From NCBI RefSeq assembly GCF_900102925.1, contig NZ_FNKI01000001.1, positions 372,001 through 436,000 on the forward strand: a stretch of DNA of 64,000 nt. The letters are read 5' to 3'. A program made the translations under genes and the position numbers. Below are positions 19,439 to 28,212 of this stretch, piece after piece. The notes below the pieces were generated by a model, which was not told where the DNA came from, did not search any database, and saw only the letters and a list, made by a program, of their open reading frames with translations. Source of the stretch: Flagellimonas zhangzhouensis. Its GTDB lineage: Bacteria > Bacteroidota > Bacteroidia > Flavobacteriales > Flavobacteriaceae. The first letter of the stretch is position 1; each line of letters starts with the position of its first letter.

Positions 19439-20800
19439 TTAGTTTCGTTGGCCAGGCGTAAAATCTTGTGGTGCTTGTTGGGGCAAGTTTATGGTTCCCG
19501 CGTCACCTGTATCATTATAAATGGTCCATTCCGAAAACGTATATATAGAGTTGGCTTTAACAACATCCATATTTCTAATGGCCCTTCCATCTTCAAATTC
19601 GTGGTTGGTGCCTGAGCCATCTTCTCCGATAATTCCAAATACATCGATAACGGTTCCAAAAGGATCAACCAATTCTAAATTATCATCTCCATTGGAGTCG
19701 GCAGGACTATTGGTGCCCACACCCAAATCAGGAGAAAATCCATAGACCAATTCAAACTCTGTGGCATTTGGTGAAATAACCAATGTGCTTTCTGGCCCTA
19801 TTATCAAACCCGACAAATCAATAGTAGAACTAACTTCGATATTATCATTTGTATATCTACGCAGTGACCATAAGTTTAAATCCAAAGGTTCTGAACCTGC
19901 GTTGTAGAGTTCAACAAAACGGGCACCCGAATTATTTTCAGGGTCGGCCAATTCGGAAATGAAAATTAGATCAGAAGTAAATTCGGTGATAATTTCTGGG
20001 CAACGCTCTTGGTTGAAATCCACATCGTCCAAATCACGAATCACCAATTGGGACTTGTTTTTGTCCCGAAGTAAAACTCCTGTGATTGTACCATTCTCTG
20101 TAGGTAATGGCTCGGATTGAAAATCAGCATAACCACTATTTAATATGGCCAGCACATTCTCTTCGCAATTTTGAATATGCCTTTCGGTTTCTTCTTGAGC
20201 TAAAGCAAAAAGTTCGCCCAACTCCTCATCCACAAATTCAACATCCTCCAATTGTACCAATATGTTGGGAGACAAACTATCAATTTTAGAAATTGTAGAT
20301 AGCAAAGGTTGGATAGTCAAATCGTCTTCACAGGCCAGAAAAACATGCTCTTTTACTTTTGGGGCGGGCAATCGTCCAACTGAAATATTTCCAAAGGAAG
20401 AGAACACACTGCCTATCAAAATATTCTCATTTTTCTTTTGTAAATACAAATCCTTTAGCTTGATGAGCACTTTGCTACCGATTGGAAATTGAAGATGAGA
20501 TTCTCGTAAATCCATTTCCAGCTGAAGACCTTTGGTTGGATTAACGGGAGCATCTTGCAGAAATACCACATTAAAAAAGTTCCCTGCTTTATCCGATGAA
20601 ATTATGTAACCTTCAATTACAAGGTTCTCTTGAACTTGAACGGTCTCTTCCGTTGCCATTTGATCAAGATTGGCAAAGCTGAAATTGGATTTCAATTCTG
20701 AACTACATAATCTTTGAAGCTCATCGAACTCTTTACCCTCTGTACAAGAAAACTGAATCAATAGCATTAAGCATGCATAAATATATATTGTGTTTTTCAT
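19439..20800 (-). CDS. DUF5689 plus lamin-tail-domain lipoprotein
   Basis: This is a lipoprotein of 453 residues (lipobox IQFSC, Cys19, followed by acidic residues TEGKEFDE that may act as a surface-export signal). The first part, residues about 30-270, matches DUF5689: the opening LVIEGYIISSDKAGNFFNVVF and closing GTITGVLLRDKNKSQLVIRD frame OB-like strands. Residues about 280-410 form a lamin-tail (LTD) Ig-like domain: FISELADPENNSGARFVELYN, then LDLNLWSLRRYTND, then the EFEDGRAIRNMD loop. The TBDT upstream ends 10 bases before its start codon, so the two form an operon, and the divergent gene encodes a secreted EEP-fold enzyme. Lamin-tail domains often accompany secreted nucleases, which suggests a ligand-capture role with the receptor. 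Confidence 0.85.
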   Translation of the reverse strand: MKNTIYIYACLMLLIQFSCTEGKEFDELQRLCSSELKSNFSFANLDQMATEETVQVQENLVIEGYIISSDKAGNFFNVVFLQDAPVNPTKGLQLEMDLRESHLQFPIGSKVLIKLKDLYLQKKNENILIGSVFSSFGNISVGRLPAPKVKEHVFLACEDDLTIQPLLSTISKIDSLSPNILVQLEDVEFVDEELGELFALAQEETERHIQNCEENVLAILNSGYADFQSEPLPTENGTITGVLLRDKNKSQLVIRDLDDVDFNQERCPEIITEFTSDLIFISELADPENNSGARFVELYNAGSEPLDLNLWSLRRYTNDNIEVSSTIDLSGLIIGPESTLVISPNATEFELVYGFSPDLGVGTNSPADSNGDDNLELVDPFGTVIDVFGIIGEDGSGTNHEFEDGRAIRNMDVVKANSIYTFSEWTIYNDTGDAGTINLPQQAPQDFTPGQRN

Positions 20801-20810
20801 GATGTTGTTT

Positions 20811-23543
20811 TTAAAAACTGATTGCTAAATTCAAAAAGTAAGTGCGCCCGTAGCCATACCAATATTTGGGTCCGAATGAAGGGCTGCCGCTCAAATTGTC
20901 CTGCCTCATTTGTCCAAAATTTCCGTTTCGACTTTGTTCATATCCTCCAGTTCTAAATACAGCATCAAAAAGATTGCTCACACTTGCAAAAGCACTGATG
21001 TATTTACCTCCCAACAACCAAGATTTTCCACCTACCAAATTCAATAGGTAGATATCTTCCATTTTATTTTGAGCTAATAAGTTTTCTATATTTTCCTCGG
21101 ATGCATCAGGGAATTTTTTACCCGTTTTAGGGTCGATTTTAAAACTAGCCGTTCTAGGAATAGTCGAAATATTGATGAAATTATTAGTGAGATAATTGGT
21201 GGTGGCACCCACCCACCAATACTTTGGAGAACGATATTCCACTCCAATTGCTAATGCGGTTTGAGGACCTTGCGCCAATTTCAAGCCCTTTAATTGGGCA
21301 AAGCCCAAATCACTATACCCATCCGTTGATATAAGGTCTTCTTCTGGACTGGAAGTGTCAAAATTGATTTGAACCATAGGATCACTGGCATAAGTATACT
21401 CGCCAATATTTCCTGCTGCGGTCAATTTTACACTTGATGAGGCTTCGTATTCAAAACCAAATTCAATGCCTTTGTGAAGTTTGTCCATTCCTGTAATCAC
21501 CTCTTGCACAAAATCGGATCCCAATCCTGTATCTGTAAAAAAGAAATTGATATCGGTTTCATGTTGAAATCGGGTATAAAAAGCACTAGCTCGGCCTGTA
21601 AGATTGGGTAAACGAACAAAATAACTCAGATCAACGCTTACTACTGTTTCTGCCTGTAGATCATTTACAATTCCATGATTTTCCCGTGGATTGATGAAAA
21701 TATTCTGCAAGGTTGGAGGTCGTTCCAAATAGGCTGCATTTGCAGTAAACCAATGTCTCCCTGAAAGAAAATAGGTAGCTCCACCTTTGTAAGCAAGATT
21801 AGAAAATGAAACGTTCTCCCCTTTACCTAACGAATTTTCAGCGTAGCGTTCATTTAGGAAAAAGCCTGTACGCTGGGTTTCGAAAGTAGAGAATGCCGCT
21901 GATGCAAAACCGCTCCATTTATCCAAAGTCAATTCCACTTGACCAAAGCCTTCCCATTTTGAAGTATCCAGATTATAATGGTAATTGAATTTATCTCCTT
22001 TCGTTTTTTGAAGACTTCCTTGGGCATCGTTAAGTGTGTTTGAAAAGGTATCCAAGTCCTCATGATAGCTCGCCCCAAGCAAATCGAAAATCTCTGCATA
22101 GTTTTCGGATGCCGTAATCATGTAGTTTCCTCCAACTCCAATTTTCAACCAATTGTTCACCGAATAGTTAAAGGTGCCAGATGCGGCAATAGTTTGATCT
22201 TCAACAATATCATCGTAATGCAAGTACGAAGCTTTGGGTCCAAAATTTTTATTGGCGGTGTATAAAGATTCCCATGACATTTGTGGATGCTCCAAGATTG
22301 CTTCTTTGGCCAAATTAGCATTCGTAAAATCTGCTCCAAACGAACCATTGATATAATAACTGGGAAGATATCTGTAGTACGTTGGGTCTGGATTTGGTGC
22401 ATTGTAATAGCCAAGTCTACTCCTAGAATTAATTCCTGTTTGGTAATAGCCTCCAATATTCAAATTCCATTTTTCCTGTTCCAAAGTATAGTTGACCATA
22501 AAAACAGGTTCTGAAATTTCACGTTCCCTTGAATTGCGAATTTTGTCATCTTGATATCCCCAATAAGGATTATATCTGTTGCCCATCAGCTGATAAACTT
22601 CATCCGAAACTGCTGCTGAACGACCTCGGCGGTTTCTTGCCCACATACCTGTAATTGAAATACTATGTTCGGAATTCAATTGATATTCTACCGAGCCAAA
22701 AAAAGAGTAGGCATCGTATAATGTACCTTCTACATATCCTTCTTCAGCCCATCTCCTGGAGGCTGAAACGGAATAAGTCATCCCATTTTCTTGTGCTCCA
22801 GAATTATAGGTCGCCATAAGTCTGCTCCGATAGGTTCGATTACTGGAGGAGGCTGAAAGTCGAATCCCTGGTCGCATTCCCGAAGGCCGTGTATTGATGT
22901 TGGTATTCCCTAAAATCCCACCAAAGGTGACTGGATTAATGGCCAATCCGTTGGTGAATTCTTGATTTCTGGTCACATCGTTAAGTCCTCCCCAATGGTT
23001 CCATTGAGGGCGACCATCAAAAAATTTGTTCATGGGTACGCCGTTAATAAGTACCTGACCATTTCGGGAATCATAACCACGTACTTTAAAAAAGGCTTGG
23101 CCAAAATCAAAGGCGGCACGATTCAAATAAACATCACGGGTAGATTGTAATAAACCCATAGAGCCTGAAACGGATTCGAAATCATCCAGAAGATCACCAT
23201 CGGTTAGTGTGATGAGATTATCGGTTTTTTCAAATTGAATGTCCCGTTCTAAATAAATTTTACCCAAGTTGATGGGGCTCCCCTCTAAATACAGGGAAAA
23301 TTCTTTGTGGAGATAATCTTTAGCAGCAACTTCTACAATAAAATCTCCTTGGACGGTAGCAGAAAGTTCAAATTCTCCTGAAGCATTGGTTAAAAAGGTT
23401 TGTGAATTCCCTTGAAGGGCAATCGTAGCGTTTGAAATGGGCTTGTTTATCCCTTTTTCATACACACTACCAGTAATGACAGTGCTTTGTTGACCGAATA
23501 TACAGCAACACCCCAGCACCGTCATGAGCATAGTTGTTCTCAT
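20811..23543 (-). CDS. TonB-dependent receptor with carboxypeptidase-like N-domain
   Basis: This is an outer-membrane importer of 910 residues. A signal peptide (residues 1-18) is followed by a CarboxypepD-regulatory-like Ig domain (VITGSVYEKGINKPISNATIALQG, about 21-105). The plug domain includes AFFKVRGYDSRNGQVLINGVPMNKFFDG (about 165-195) and is followed by a 22-strand-type barrel ending in LNLAISF. Its plug and barrel resemble the TBDT at 25.2 kb (VRGxDxRN, ING-VP-N), so the two are paralogues. The DUF5689/lamin-tail lipoprotein gene follows after 10 bases and probably encodes its surface partner. It is divergent from the EEP-fold gene. The substrate is unknown; context suggests nucleic acid or phosphodiester fragments. 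Confidence 0.93.
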   Translation of the reverse strand: MRTTMLMTVLGCCCIFGQQSTVITGSVYEKGINKPISNATIALQGNSQTFLTNASGEFELSATVQGDFIVEVAAKDYLHKEFSLYLEGSPINLGKIYLERDIQFEKTDNLITLTDGDLLDDFESVSGSMGLLQSTRDVYLNRAAFDFGQAFFKVRGYDSRNGQVLINGVPMNKFFDGRPQWNHWGGLNDVTRNQEFTNGLAINPVTFGGILGNTNINTRPSGMRPGIRLSASSSNRTYRSRLMATYNSGAQENGMTYSVSASRRWAEEGYVEGTLYDAYSFFGSVEYQLNSEHSISITGMWARNRRGRSAAVSDEVYQLMGNRYNPYWGYQDDKIRNSREREISEPVFMVNYTLEQEKWNLNIGGYYQTGINSRSRLGYYNAPNPDPTYYRYLPSYYINGSFGADFTNANLAKEAILEHPQMSWESLYTANKNFGPKASYLHYDDIVEDQTIAASGTFNYSVNNWLKIGVGGNYMITASENYAEIFDLLGASYHEDLDTFSNTLNDAQGSLQKTKGDKFNYHYNLDTSKWEGFGQVELTLDKWSGFASAAFSTFETQRTGFFLNERYAENSLGKGENVSFSNLAYKGGATYFLSGRHWFTANAAYLERPPTLQNIFINPRENHGIVNDLQAETVVSVDLSYFVRLPNLTGRASAFYTRFQHETDINFFFTDTGLGSDFVQEVITGMDKLHKGIEFGFEYEASSSVKLTAAGNIGEYTYASDPMVQINFDTSSPEEDLISTDGYSDLGFAQLKGLKLAQGPQTALAIGVEYRSPKYWWVGATTNYLTNNFINISTIPRTASFKIDPKTGKKFPDASEENIENLLAQNKMEDIYLLNLVGGKSWLLGGKYISAFASVSNLFDAVFRTGGYEQSRNGNFGQMRQDNLSGSPSFGPKYWYGYGRTYFLNLAISF

Positions 23544-23595
23544 AACTTATTTGTAGGTTAAATTCTAAATTTGGGGTTGTAATTGCTGTACAGAG

Positions 23596-23628
23596 TTTGC
23601 AAAAAGCGAGCAATCTTACTTATTTTAG
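23596..23628 (+). promoter_or_regulatory. Candidate promoter of the secreted EEP-fold gene
   Basis: TTTG (23596-23599) and TATTTTAG (23621-23628, seven of eight positions of TAnnTTTG if G is aligned) are 21 bases apart. The ATG follows 18 bases later. It lies in the 103-base divergent gap with the TBDT. Confidence 0.5.
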
Positions 23629-23646
23629 CTACAAAATCAAAATATA

Positions 23647-24684
23647 ATGCGATTATTAATATGCCTACTTGTATTAATATCGACCTCACTTTATGGACAA
23701 CAGTCCAAAAATTTTACGTTAAGAACCATAGCGTTTTACAATTGCGAAAACCTTTTCGATACGGAGAATGACTCACTTACCTTTGATGATGACCGAACTC
23801 CTGAGGGCAGGTATCATTGGACAACGGAGCGCTATTGGCAAAAAGTTGAACATCTCTCCAAGGTTATTTCCCAAATTGGTAAAGAGACTTCCAAAACGTC
23901 TCCTGATATTGTTGGACTTTGCGAAGTGGAAAACCGAAAAGTGGTTGAGGATTTGATTGCCCACGCCGATCTTGTTGAAAAGGATTATGGCATTGTGCAT
24001 TTTGATTCACCAGATGAACGAGGGATAGACGTGGCTTTGTTGTTCAAAAAAGCTTCTTTTTTACCTACTTCTTTTAAAAGTCATCGCCTTTTATTGTTTG
24101 ATGATATGGGTGATAGGGAATACACACGTGACCAATTGGTGGTTGGCGGTATTATGGACGAAGAGGAAATTCATTTTATTGTGAACCATTGGCCATCACG
24201 AAGGGGAGGGTCAGCTAAAAGTCAACCACTGCGGATTAGAGCAGCGCTGCTGAACAAACGCATCATGGATTCCATTCAACGGTTGAATCCAGATGCCAAG
24301 ATAATTTCTATGGGAGATTTGAACGACGACCCTATTGATGACAGCTTAAAAAAGATTTTAAAAACCAAAGGGAACATAAAACAAGTAGATAGTGTTTCCC
24401 TATTCAATCCTATGGAAAAAATGTTCCGAAAAGGGGTTGGATCCCTTGCCTATCGAGATAAATGGAATCTTTTTGACCAGATTTTCATGACCTCTAGCTT
24501 GTTGGATGAATCCCATCAAAAACTTTCGTATTGGAAAGCAGGCATATTTGCACCCAGCTTTATGCGCACAGAAAATGGTCGCTTTAAAGGCTATCCTTTA
24601 CGGACATATTCGGGTGGAACCTACACTGCAGGATACAGTGATCACTTCCCTACTTATTTGTTTTTGATAAAGAAGTCTGATTAA
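23647..24684 (+). CDS. Secreted endonuclease/exonuclease/phosphatase-family protein
   Basis: This is an exported phosphodiesterase-fold enzyme of 345 residues. A signal peptide (MRLLICLLVLISTSLYGQ) is followed by the EEP domain with its metal and catalytic motifs in order: FYNCENLFDTEND (about 29-41), IVGLCEVENRKV (Glu metal ligand, near 92), FIVNHWPSRRGG (near 178), ISMGDLNDDP (Asp and Asn, near 222) and YSDHFPTYL at the end (Asp-His pair, near 332). Members cleave DNA, RNA, sphingomyelin or inositol phosphates; substrate choice cannot be read here. It is divergent from a TBDT and lamin-tail lipoprotein pair, which supports a role in breaking down an extracellular polymer before uptake. Confidence 0.9.
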   Translation: MRLLICLLVLISTSLYGQQSKNFTLRTIAFYNCENLFDTENDSLTFDDDRTPEGRYHWTTERYWQKVEHLSKVISQIGKETSKTSPDIVGLCEVENRKVVEDLIAHADLVEKDYGIVHFDSPDERGIDVALLFKKASFLPTSFKSHRLLLFDDMGDREYTRDQLVVGGIMDEEEIHFIVNHWPSRRGGSAKSQPLRIRAALLNKRIMDSIQRLNPDAKIISMGDLNDDPIDDSLKKILKTKGNIKQVDSVSLFNPMEKMFRKGVGSLAYRDKWNLFDQIFMTSSLLDESHQKLSYWKAGIFAPSFMRTENGRFKGYPLRTYSGGTYTAGYSDHFPTYLFLIKKSD

Positions 24685-24688
24685 AAAG

Positions 24689-24708
24689 ATTCCTGCCTAC
24701 GCAGGAAT
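24689..24708. repeat. Palindromic repeat between converging genes
   Basis: ATTCCTGC-CTAC-GCAGGAAT is a perfect 8-bp stem with a 4-base loop, five bases after the EEP-gene stop and five before the stop of the converging membrane gene. From memory, TTCCTGCCTACGCAGGAA is a dispersed bacterial repeat. It may act as a terminator in both directions. Confidence 0.6.
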
Positions 24709-24712
24709 TAAT

Positions 24713-25150
24713 TTACCCCAACCACTGTGACCAAGGCAAGCGGCTCAAGATCAATAAAAGACCCAATCCGTAAAAAATGGCGATGGTCTTAAACTTTTTG
24801 TCGCTTTCCATGAACTTTTTGTGACGAGACCACCCAATGGTAATCAAAGCCAAAGCAATAATATTGATAAAAGGATGTTCCAAGGCCAATAAACGGGCAG
24901 GAGCGTTCAATCCGCCCATTCCCAATGCCTGAATGGCCTTTAATCCATTGGCACTTGTAAAATATAGGATTAGCCCAACTAATAACTGAATATGGCTCAG
25001 AATAAGCGCAAAGAGGCTCACACGAAGATCCTTGTGCATGGTAAAGTCTTTTTTGCCCATCCATCCGATTATGGCATTAATGGTAGCCAAAACCAAAATG
25101 GCCAAAACAACATAAGCTAGGTAAGAGTGCAGGTTTTTAATGATTTCCAT
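24713..25150 (-). CDS. Four-helix membrane protein, function unknown
   Basis: This is an inner-membrane protein of 145 residues with four hydrophobic segments (LAYVVLAILVLATINAIIGW, ALILSHIQLLVGLILYFTS, FINIIALALITIGW, FYGLGLLLILSRL). Conserved-looking His and Trp residues sit at the membrane edges (NLHSY, SHIQLL, LEHPF, GWSRH), an arrangement like small cytochrome b561-type proteins, although heme binding is only a guess. Related flavobacterial proteins have been labelled cytochrome b or, wrongly, ribosomal protein L27. I start at the ATG at 25150 (MEIIKNLHSY); the frame runs on upstream to 25213 without a likely start. It is a single-gene unit following the TBDT terminator. Confidence 0.75.
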   Translation of the reverse strand: MEIIKNLHSYLAYVVLAILVLATINAIIGWMGKKDFTMHKDLRVSLFALILSHIQLLVGLILYFTSANGLKAIQALGMGGLNAPARLLALEHPFINIIALALITIGWSRHKKFMESDKKFKTIAIFYGLGLLLILSRLPWSQWLG

Positions 25151-25191
25151 AGGGTATAGTTTGAGGCTTAAAAGTACGGAATTTTGAACAT

Positions 25192-25221
25192 AAAAAAAGT
25201 CCCTTGCTAGCAAGGGACTTT
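25192..25221 (-). terminator. Intrinsic terminator of the large TBDT gene
   Basis: AAAGTCCCTTG-CTAG-CAAGGGACTTT is a fully palindromic stem (25196-25221) followed on the minus strand by a run of seven U (25198-25192). It begins 24 bases after the TBDT stop. Confidence 0.92.
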
Positions 25222-25244
25222 AATTTTATACTTAAAAGCGTTTC

Positions 25245-28040
25245 TTAGAATCTGTAACGCAAACCTACGTTCCAAGTTCTACCGAAGCCCCAGAATACGT
25301 TGTTTCTTACGTTAACACCGTTCCAAGTTTCATCTCCAGCTTCTGCTTCTCTGTTAGAAGTAGCTTCAGAAATATATACTTCGTTGAATACGTTATTCAC
25401 GTTCAATCTCAAGTTTAGGTATTTGCTCTTTTCTTTACCCAAAGTCATGCGGTAAGAAAGACCAGCATCGAACAAATCGTAAGCAGGCAACTTCAACTGA
25501 AAGTCTCCACCATCAGGTTGTCCATCAGAATCTTGATCTTGCAAATCCAATACATCAAACTGAGCATAAAGATCAGCAGCGTGGTACCAGCTAGCATCGA
25601 AGAACAAGTTCTCTACTGGCTCGATAGTTGCTCCCAATCTCATAGTTGTTTGTGCAGCGTCATCTACTTTTTGACCATCCAAAATAATATTGGCTTGACC
25701 TACTTCATTTTGACCATCGTCATAAACAGTACCTAGAGGGTTACCAGAGTATTCCCAATTACCCAAAGACAACATACCTGTGAAAGTCAACCAGTGAGAT
25801 GGGCGAGCAGTGAAATCAACTTCAACACCCATGTGTACCTGCTCTACACCATCGTAGTTGGCAGTACCTTGAAACAATTGGTTTCCTTGATCATCAGTAA
25901 TGGTTACACCGTCAGTCAAGTACCTGTCACTCCAAGAAGTTCTGTACAAGTTAACATTAGCACTGAAGAACTGGCTTCTGAAACCGTATCCAACCTCAAC
26001 ACCCAAAATTTTCTCGTTTTGGTAGTTCTCGTTGATATCGTTAACAAAGTTCAAGAAAATAGCATCGAAAATAGGTTGTTTTAGGTAGTAACCAGCATTT
26101 GCGAACACATTGTGTTTTTCGTTGATGTTGTAGTTCAAACCACCTTTAATGTTACCCCCTACGATGTTTACCCAATCAGTTTCTTGCTCTGGATCGGAAT
26201 CCAAGTAGTTGAAGTAATCGATTCTTTTGAATCCTTGGTTAGAAATACCACCTTGCAAGAAGGCAGAAATCTTATCAGTTTTGTACTCTACTTGACCGAA
26301 AGCACCCAACCACTGAACTTTACCATCATTGTAGTAATCGATTTTGGTTTCGTCATCTACATTTTTGAATACATTCCAAATGTTTCCAATAGTAGGAGCG
26401 TAAGTGTTTGTTGTAAAGTTGTACGTATTGTTGATGTCATCGTTGTCTACATAAACATCAGCACCCATAAGATCTACCAATCTTCTGTAGTGGATACCTT
26501 TATAAGTTCTGGCATCTACTCCTAGATCAAAAGACCAGTTCTCGTTCACATCGTTGTGGAAGTTGATAATGGTACCAAACCAGTTGTGAGAGTTCATAGA
26601 AGAACGTTGGGAGATACCATTTTCAGGTCCTCTTGTAAATCCGTACTCATCAACAAACCCGTAGCTGTTGGCGTTACCGTTAACGAACATTCCTTGGTAC
26701 ATTGGATTACCTCCTCCAGTGTACCCTTCTCTTGGCACACCAAAATCAGGAATGTTGGCACCGCTGTTCCATGCAATGATATCATCAATACGAACGTGTC
26801 CGTTTGCGTCTTTAAATTGGCCTGAATAAGATTGACCACCGTTGATTCTACCAATTGAACCAATAGAACCACCACGACCTAGTGAAGCGTAAACCACTGA
26901 AGACAAAGTAGATTTGTCAGACATTTTCCAGTCCCAGTTGATCATAGCTTTTGGCTTGTGGTAGAAGTTACCAGAGAAGGTATCTTCTTTTCCGTTTCTA
27001 TAACCATAGTCAGAGTTGTAGCGGATATTAGGATCCACTCCATTGTTTCCGTACCTGATGTAGTTAGAGATAGATTCAGCATAACCTCTTTGGAAGTGTT
27101 GCTGAGGAGCACCAGTTACCATAAATTGGAAATCGTGCTTGTCGTTTGGTCTATATCCTAAAGCTACAAAATAGTTGTAAGCTTCAAAAGGAGTTCCTTG
27201 TACGTATCCATCACCAGCAGAACGACCGAACATGGCACTTACAGAAAGTCCATTTTCCATCAAACCAGTGTTGTAAGATACTGTAGTTTTTAAGTAATCG
27301 TTGTTACCCAAAGTAGCAGCCACAGCACCACCTTCTTTGTTATCGGCAGCTTTTGTAAGAATGTTAATGGTACCACCCACAGAAGAGATAGCCAATTTGG
27401 AAGAACCAAGACCTCTTTGTACCTGCATAGCAGAAGTTACATCAGAAAGACCAGCCCAGTTACTCCAGTAAACCCATCCGTTTTCCATATCGTTTACAGG
27501 TACACCGTTGATCATAACAGCAGTGTTTCTTTGGTCGAAACCACGAACGTTGATTCTGGCATCACCAAAACCACCCCCTTGTTTAGTAACATAAATGGAA
27601 GGAGTAGATCTCAAGATTTCAGGAAATTCCTGAGCACCCAATTTTTCCACAATTTCAGAGGCTCTAATAGTAGATACTGCAACAGGAGTTTCACGCTCTT
27701 TTGCAATATCCATTACCCCAGTTACCACAACTTCTCCAAGTTCTTGTGCGTCTGGCATCAATACAATGGTACCTACGTTACCAGTAGAAGAGAAAGAAAC
27801 TTCCTTGTCTAAAAATCCGATGTAAGAAACAACCAAGATTCCTGAGCTTTGACTTACTTCCAAAGTAAAGTTTCCATCAAAGTCTGTTGATGTACCAATG
27901 CTGGTTCCTTTAACCATTACACTAGCACCTGGTAGTGGTCCGCCTTGGTCACCGTCGGTTACCGTACCAGTAAGAGTTCCTTGAGCAAATGCCATTGCGG
28001 AAAACAAAATAGCCGCAAAAGCCAAGTAGATTCTTTTCAT
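25245..28040 (-). CDS. TonB-dependent receptor, apparently highly expressed
   Basis: This is an outer-membrane importer of 931 residues. It has a signal peptide (MKRIYLAFAAILFSAMAFAQ), a carboxypeptidase-like domain (TLTGTVTDGDQGGPLPGASV, about 22-105), a TonB-box-like GEVVVTGV near 111, a plug with ARINVRGFDQRNTAVMINGVP (about 160-185) and a barrel ending in WNVGLRYRF. The last 23 codons use only AAC for Asn, only TTC for Phe and mostly AGA for Arg, whereas the neighbouring TBDT uses AAT and TTT freely; this bias suggests strong expression. No SusD-like gene follows, and the gene has its own terminator. The leader contains an inverted repeat at 28099-28125. Substrate unknown. Confidence 0.94.
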   Translation of the reverse strand: MKRIYLAFAAILFSAMAFAQGTLTGTVTDGDQGGPLPGASVMVKGTSIGTSTDFDGNFTLEVSQSSGILVVSYIGFLDKEVSFSSTGNVGTIVLMPDAQELGEVVVTGVMDIAKERETPVAVSTIRASEIVEKLGAQEFPEILRSTPSIYVTKQGGGFGDARINVRGFDQRNTAVMINGVPVNDMENGWVYWSNWAGLSDVTSAMQVQRGLGSSKLAISSVGGTINILTKAADNKEGGAVAATLGNNDYLKTTVSYNTGLMENGLSVSAMFGRSAGDGYVQGTPFEAYNYFVALGYRPNDKHDFQFMVTGAPQQHFQRGYAESISNYIRYGNNGVDPNIRYNSDYGYRNGKEDTFSGNFYHKPKAMINWDWKMSDKSTLSSVVYASLGRGGSIGSIGRINGGQSYSGQFKDANGHVRIDDIIAWNSGANIPDFGVPREGYTGGGNPMYQGMFVNGNANSYGFVDEYGFTRGPENGISQRSSMNSHNWFGTIINFHNDVNENWSFDLGVDARTYKGIHYRRLVDLMGADVYVDNDDINNTYNFTTNTYAPTIGNIWNVFKNVDDETKIDYYNDGKVQWLGAFGQVEYKTDKISAFLQGGISNQGFKRIDYFNYLDSDPEQETDWVNIVGGNIKGGLNYNINEKHNVFANAGYYLKQPIFDAIFLNFVNDINENYQNEKILGVEVGYGFRSQFFSANVNLYRTSWSDRYLTDGVTITDDQGNQLFQGTANYDGVEQVHMGVEVDFTARPSHWLTFTGMLSLGNWEYSGNPLGTVYDDGQNEVGQANIILDGQKVDDAAQTTMRLGATIEPVENLFFDASWYHAADLYAQFDVLDLQDQDSDGQPDGGDFQLKLPAYDLFDAGLSYRMTLGKEKSKYLNLRLNVNNVFNEVYISEATSNREAEAGDETWNGVNVRNNVFWGFGRTWNVGLRYRF

Positions 28041-28098
28041 TTAATTCAGTGTTTAAGTGTTTAATTAGCGCTGCAAATGTGCTGTATTTTCAACACAC

Positions 28099-28125
28099 CG
28101 CGATTAAGCAAAAGTTAAAATCGCG
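28099..28125. promoter_or_regulatory. Inverted repeat in the promoter region of the large TBDT gene
   Basis: CGCGATT (28099-28105) and AATCGCG (28119-28125) are perfect 7-bp arms around a 13-base centre that includes TTAACTTTTGC on the minus strand, which resembles a -7 box with one extra base (TA-n3-TTTG). The site is about 60-85 bases before the start codon and may be a regulator binding site over the promoter. Confidence 0.4.
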
Positions 28126-28212
28126 CTAATATAGTTAACACTAAATTAACAAACAAAAACCCCTGACAAACAAATGCTTAGGCTTTTTACCCAGAAATGA
28201 AAACCTGATAAT

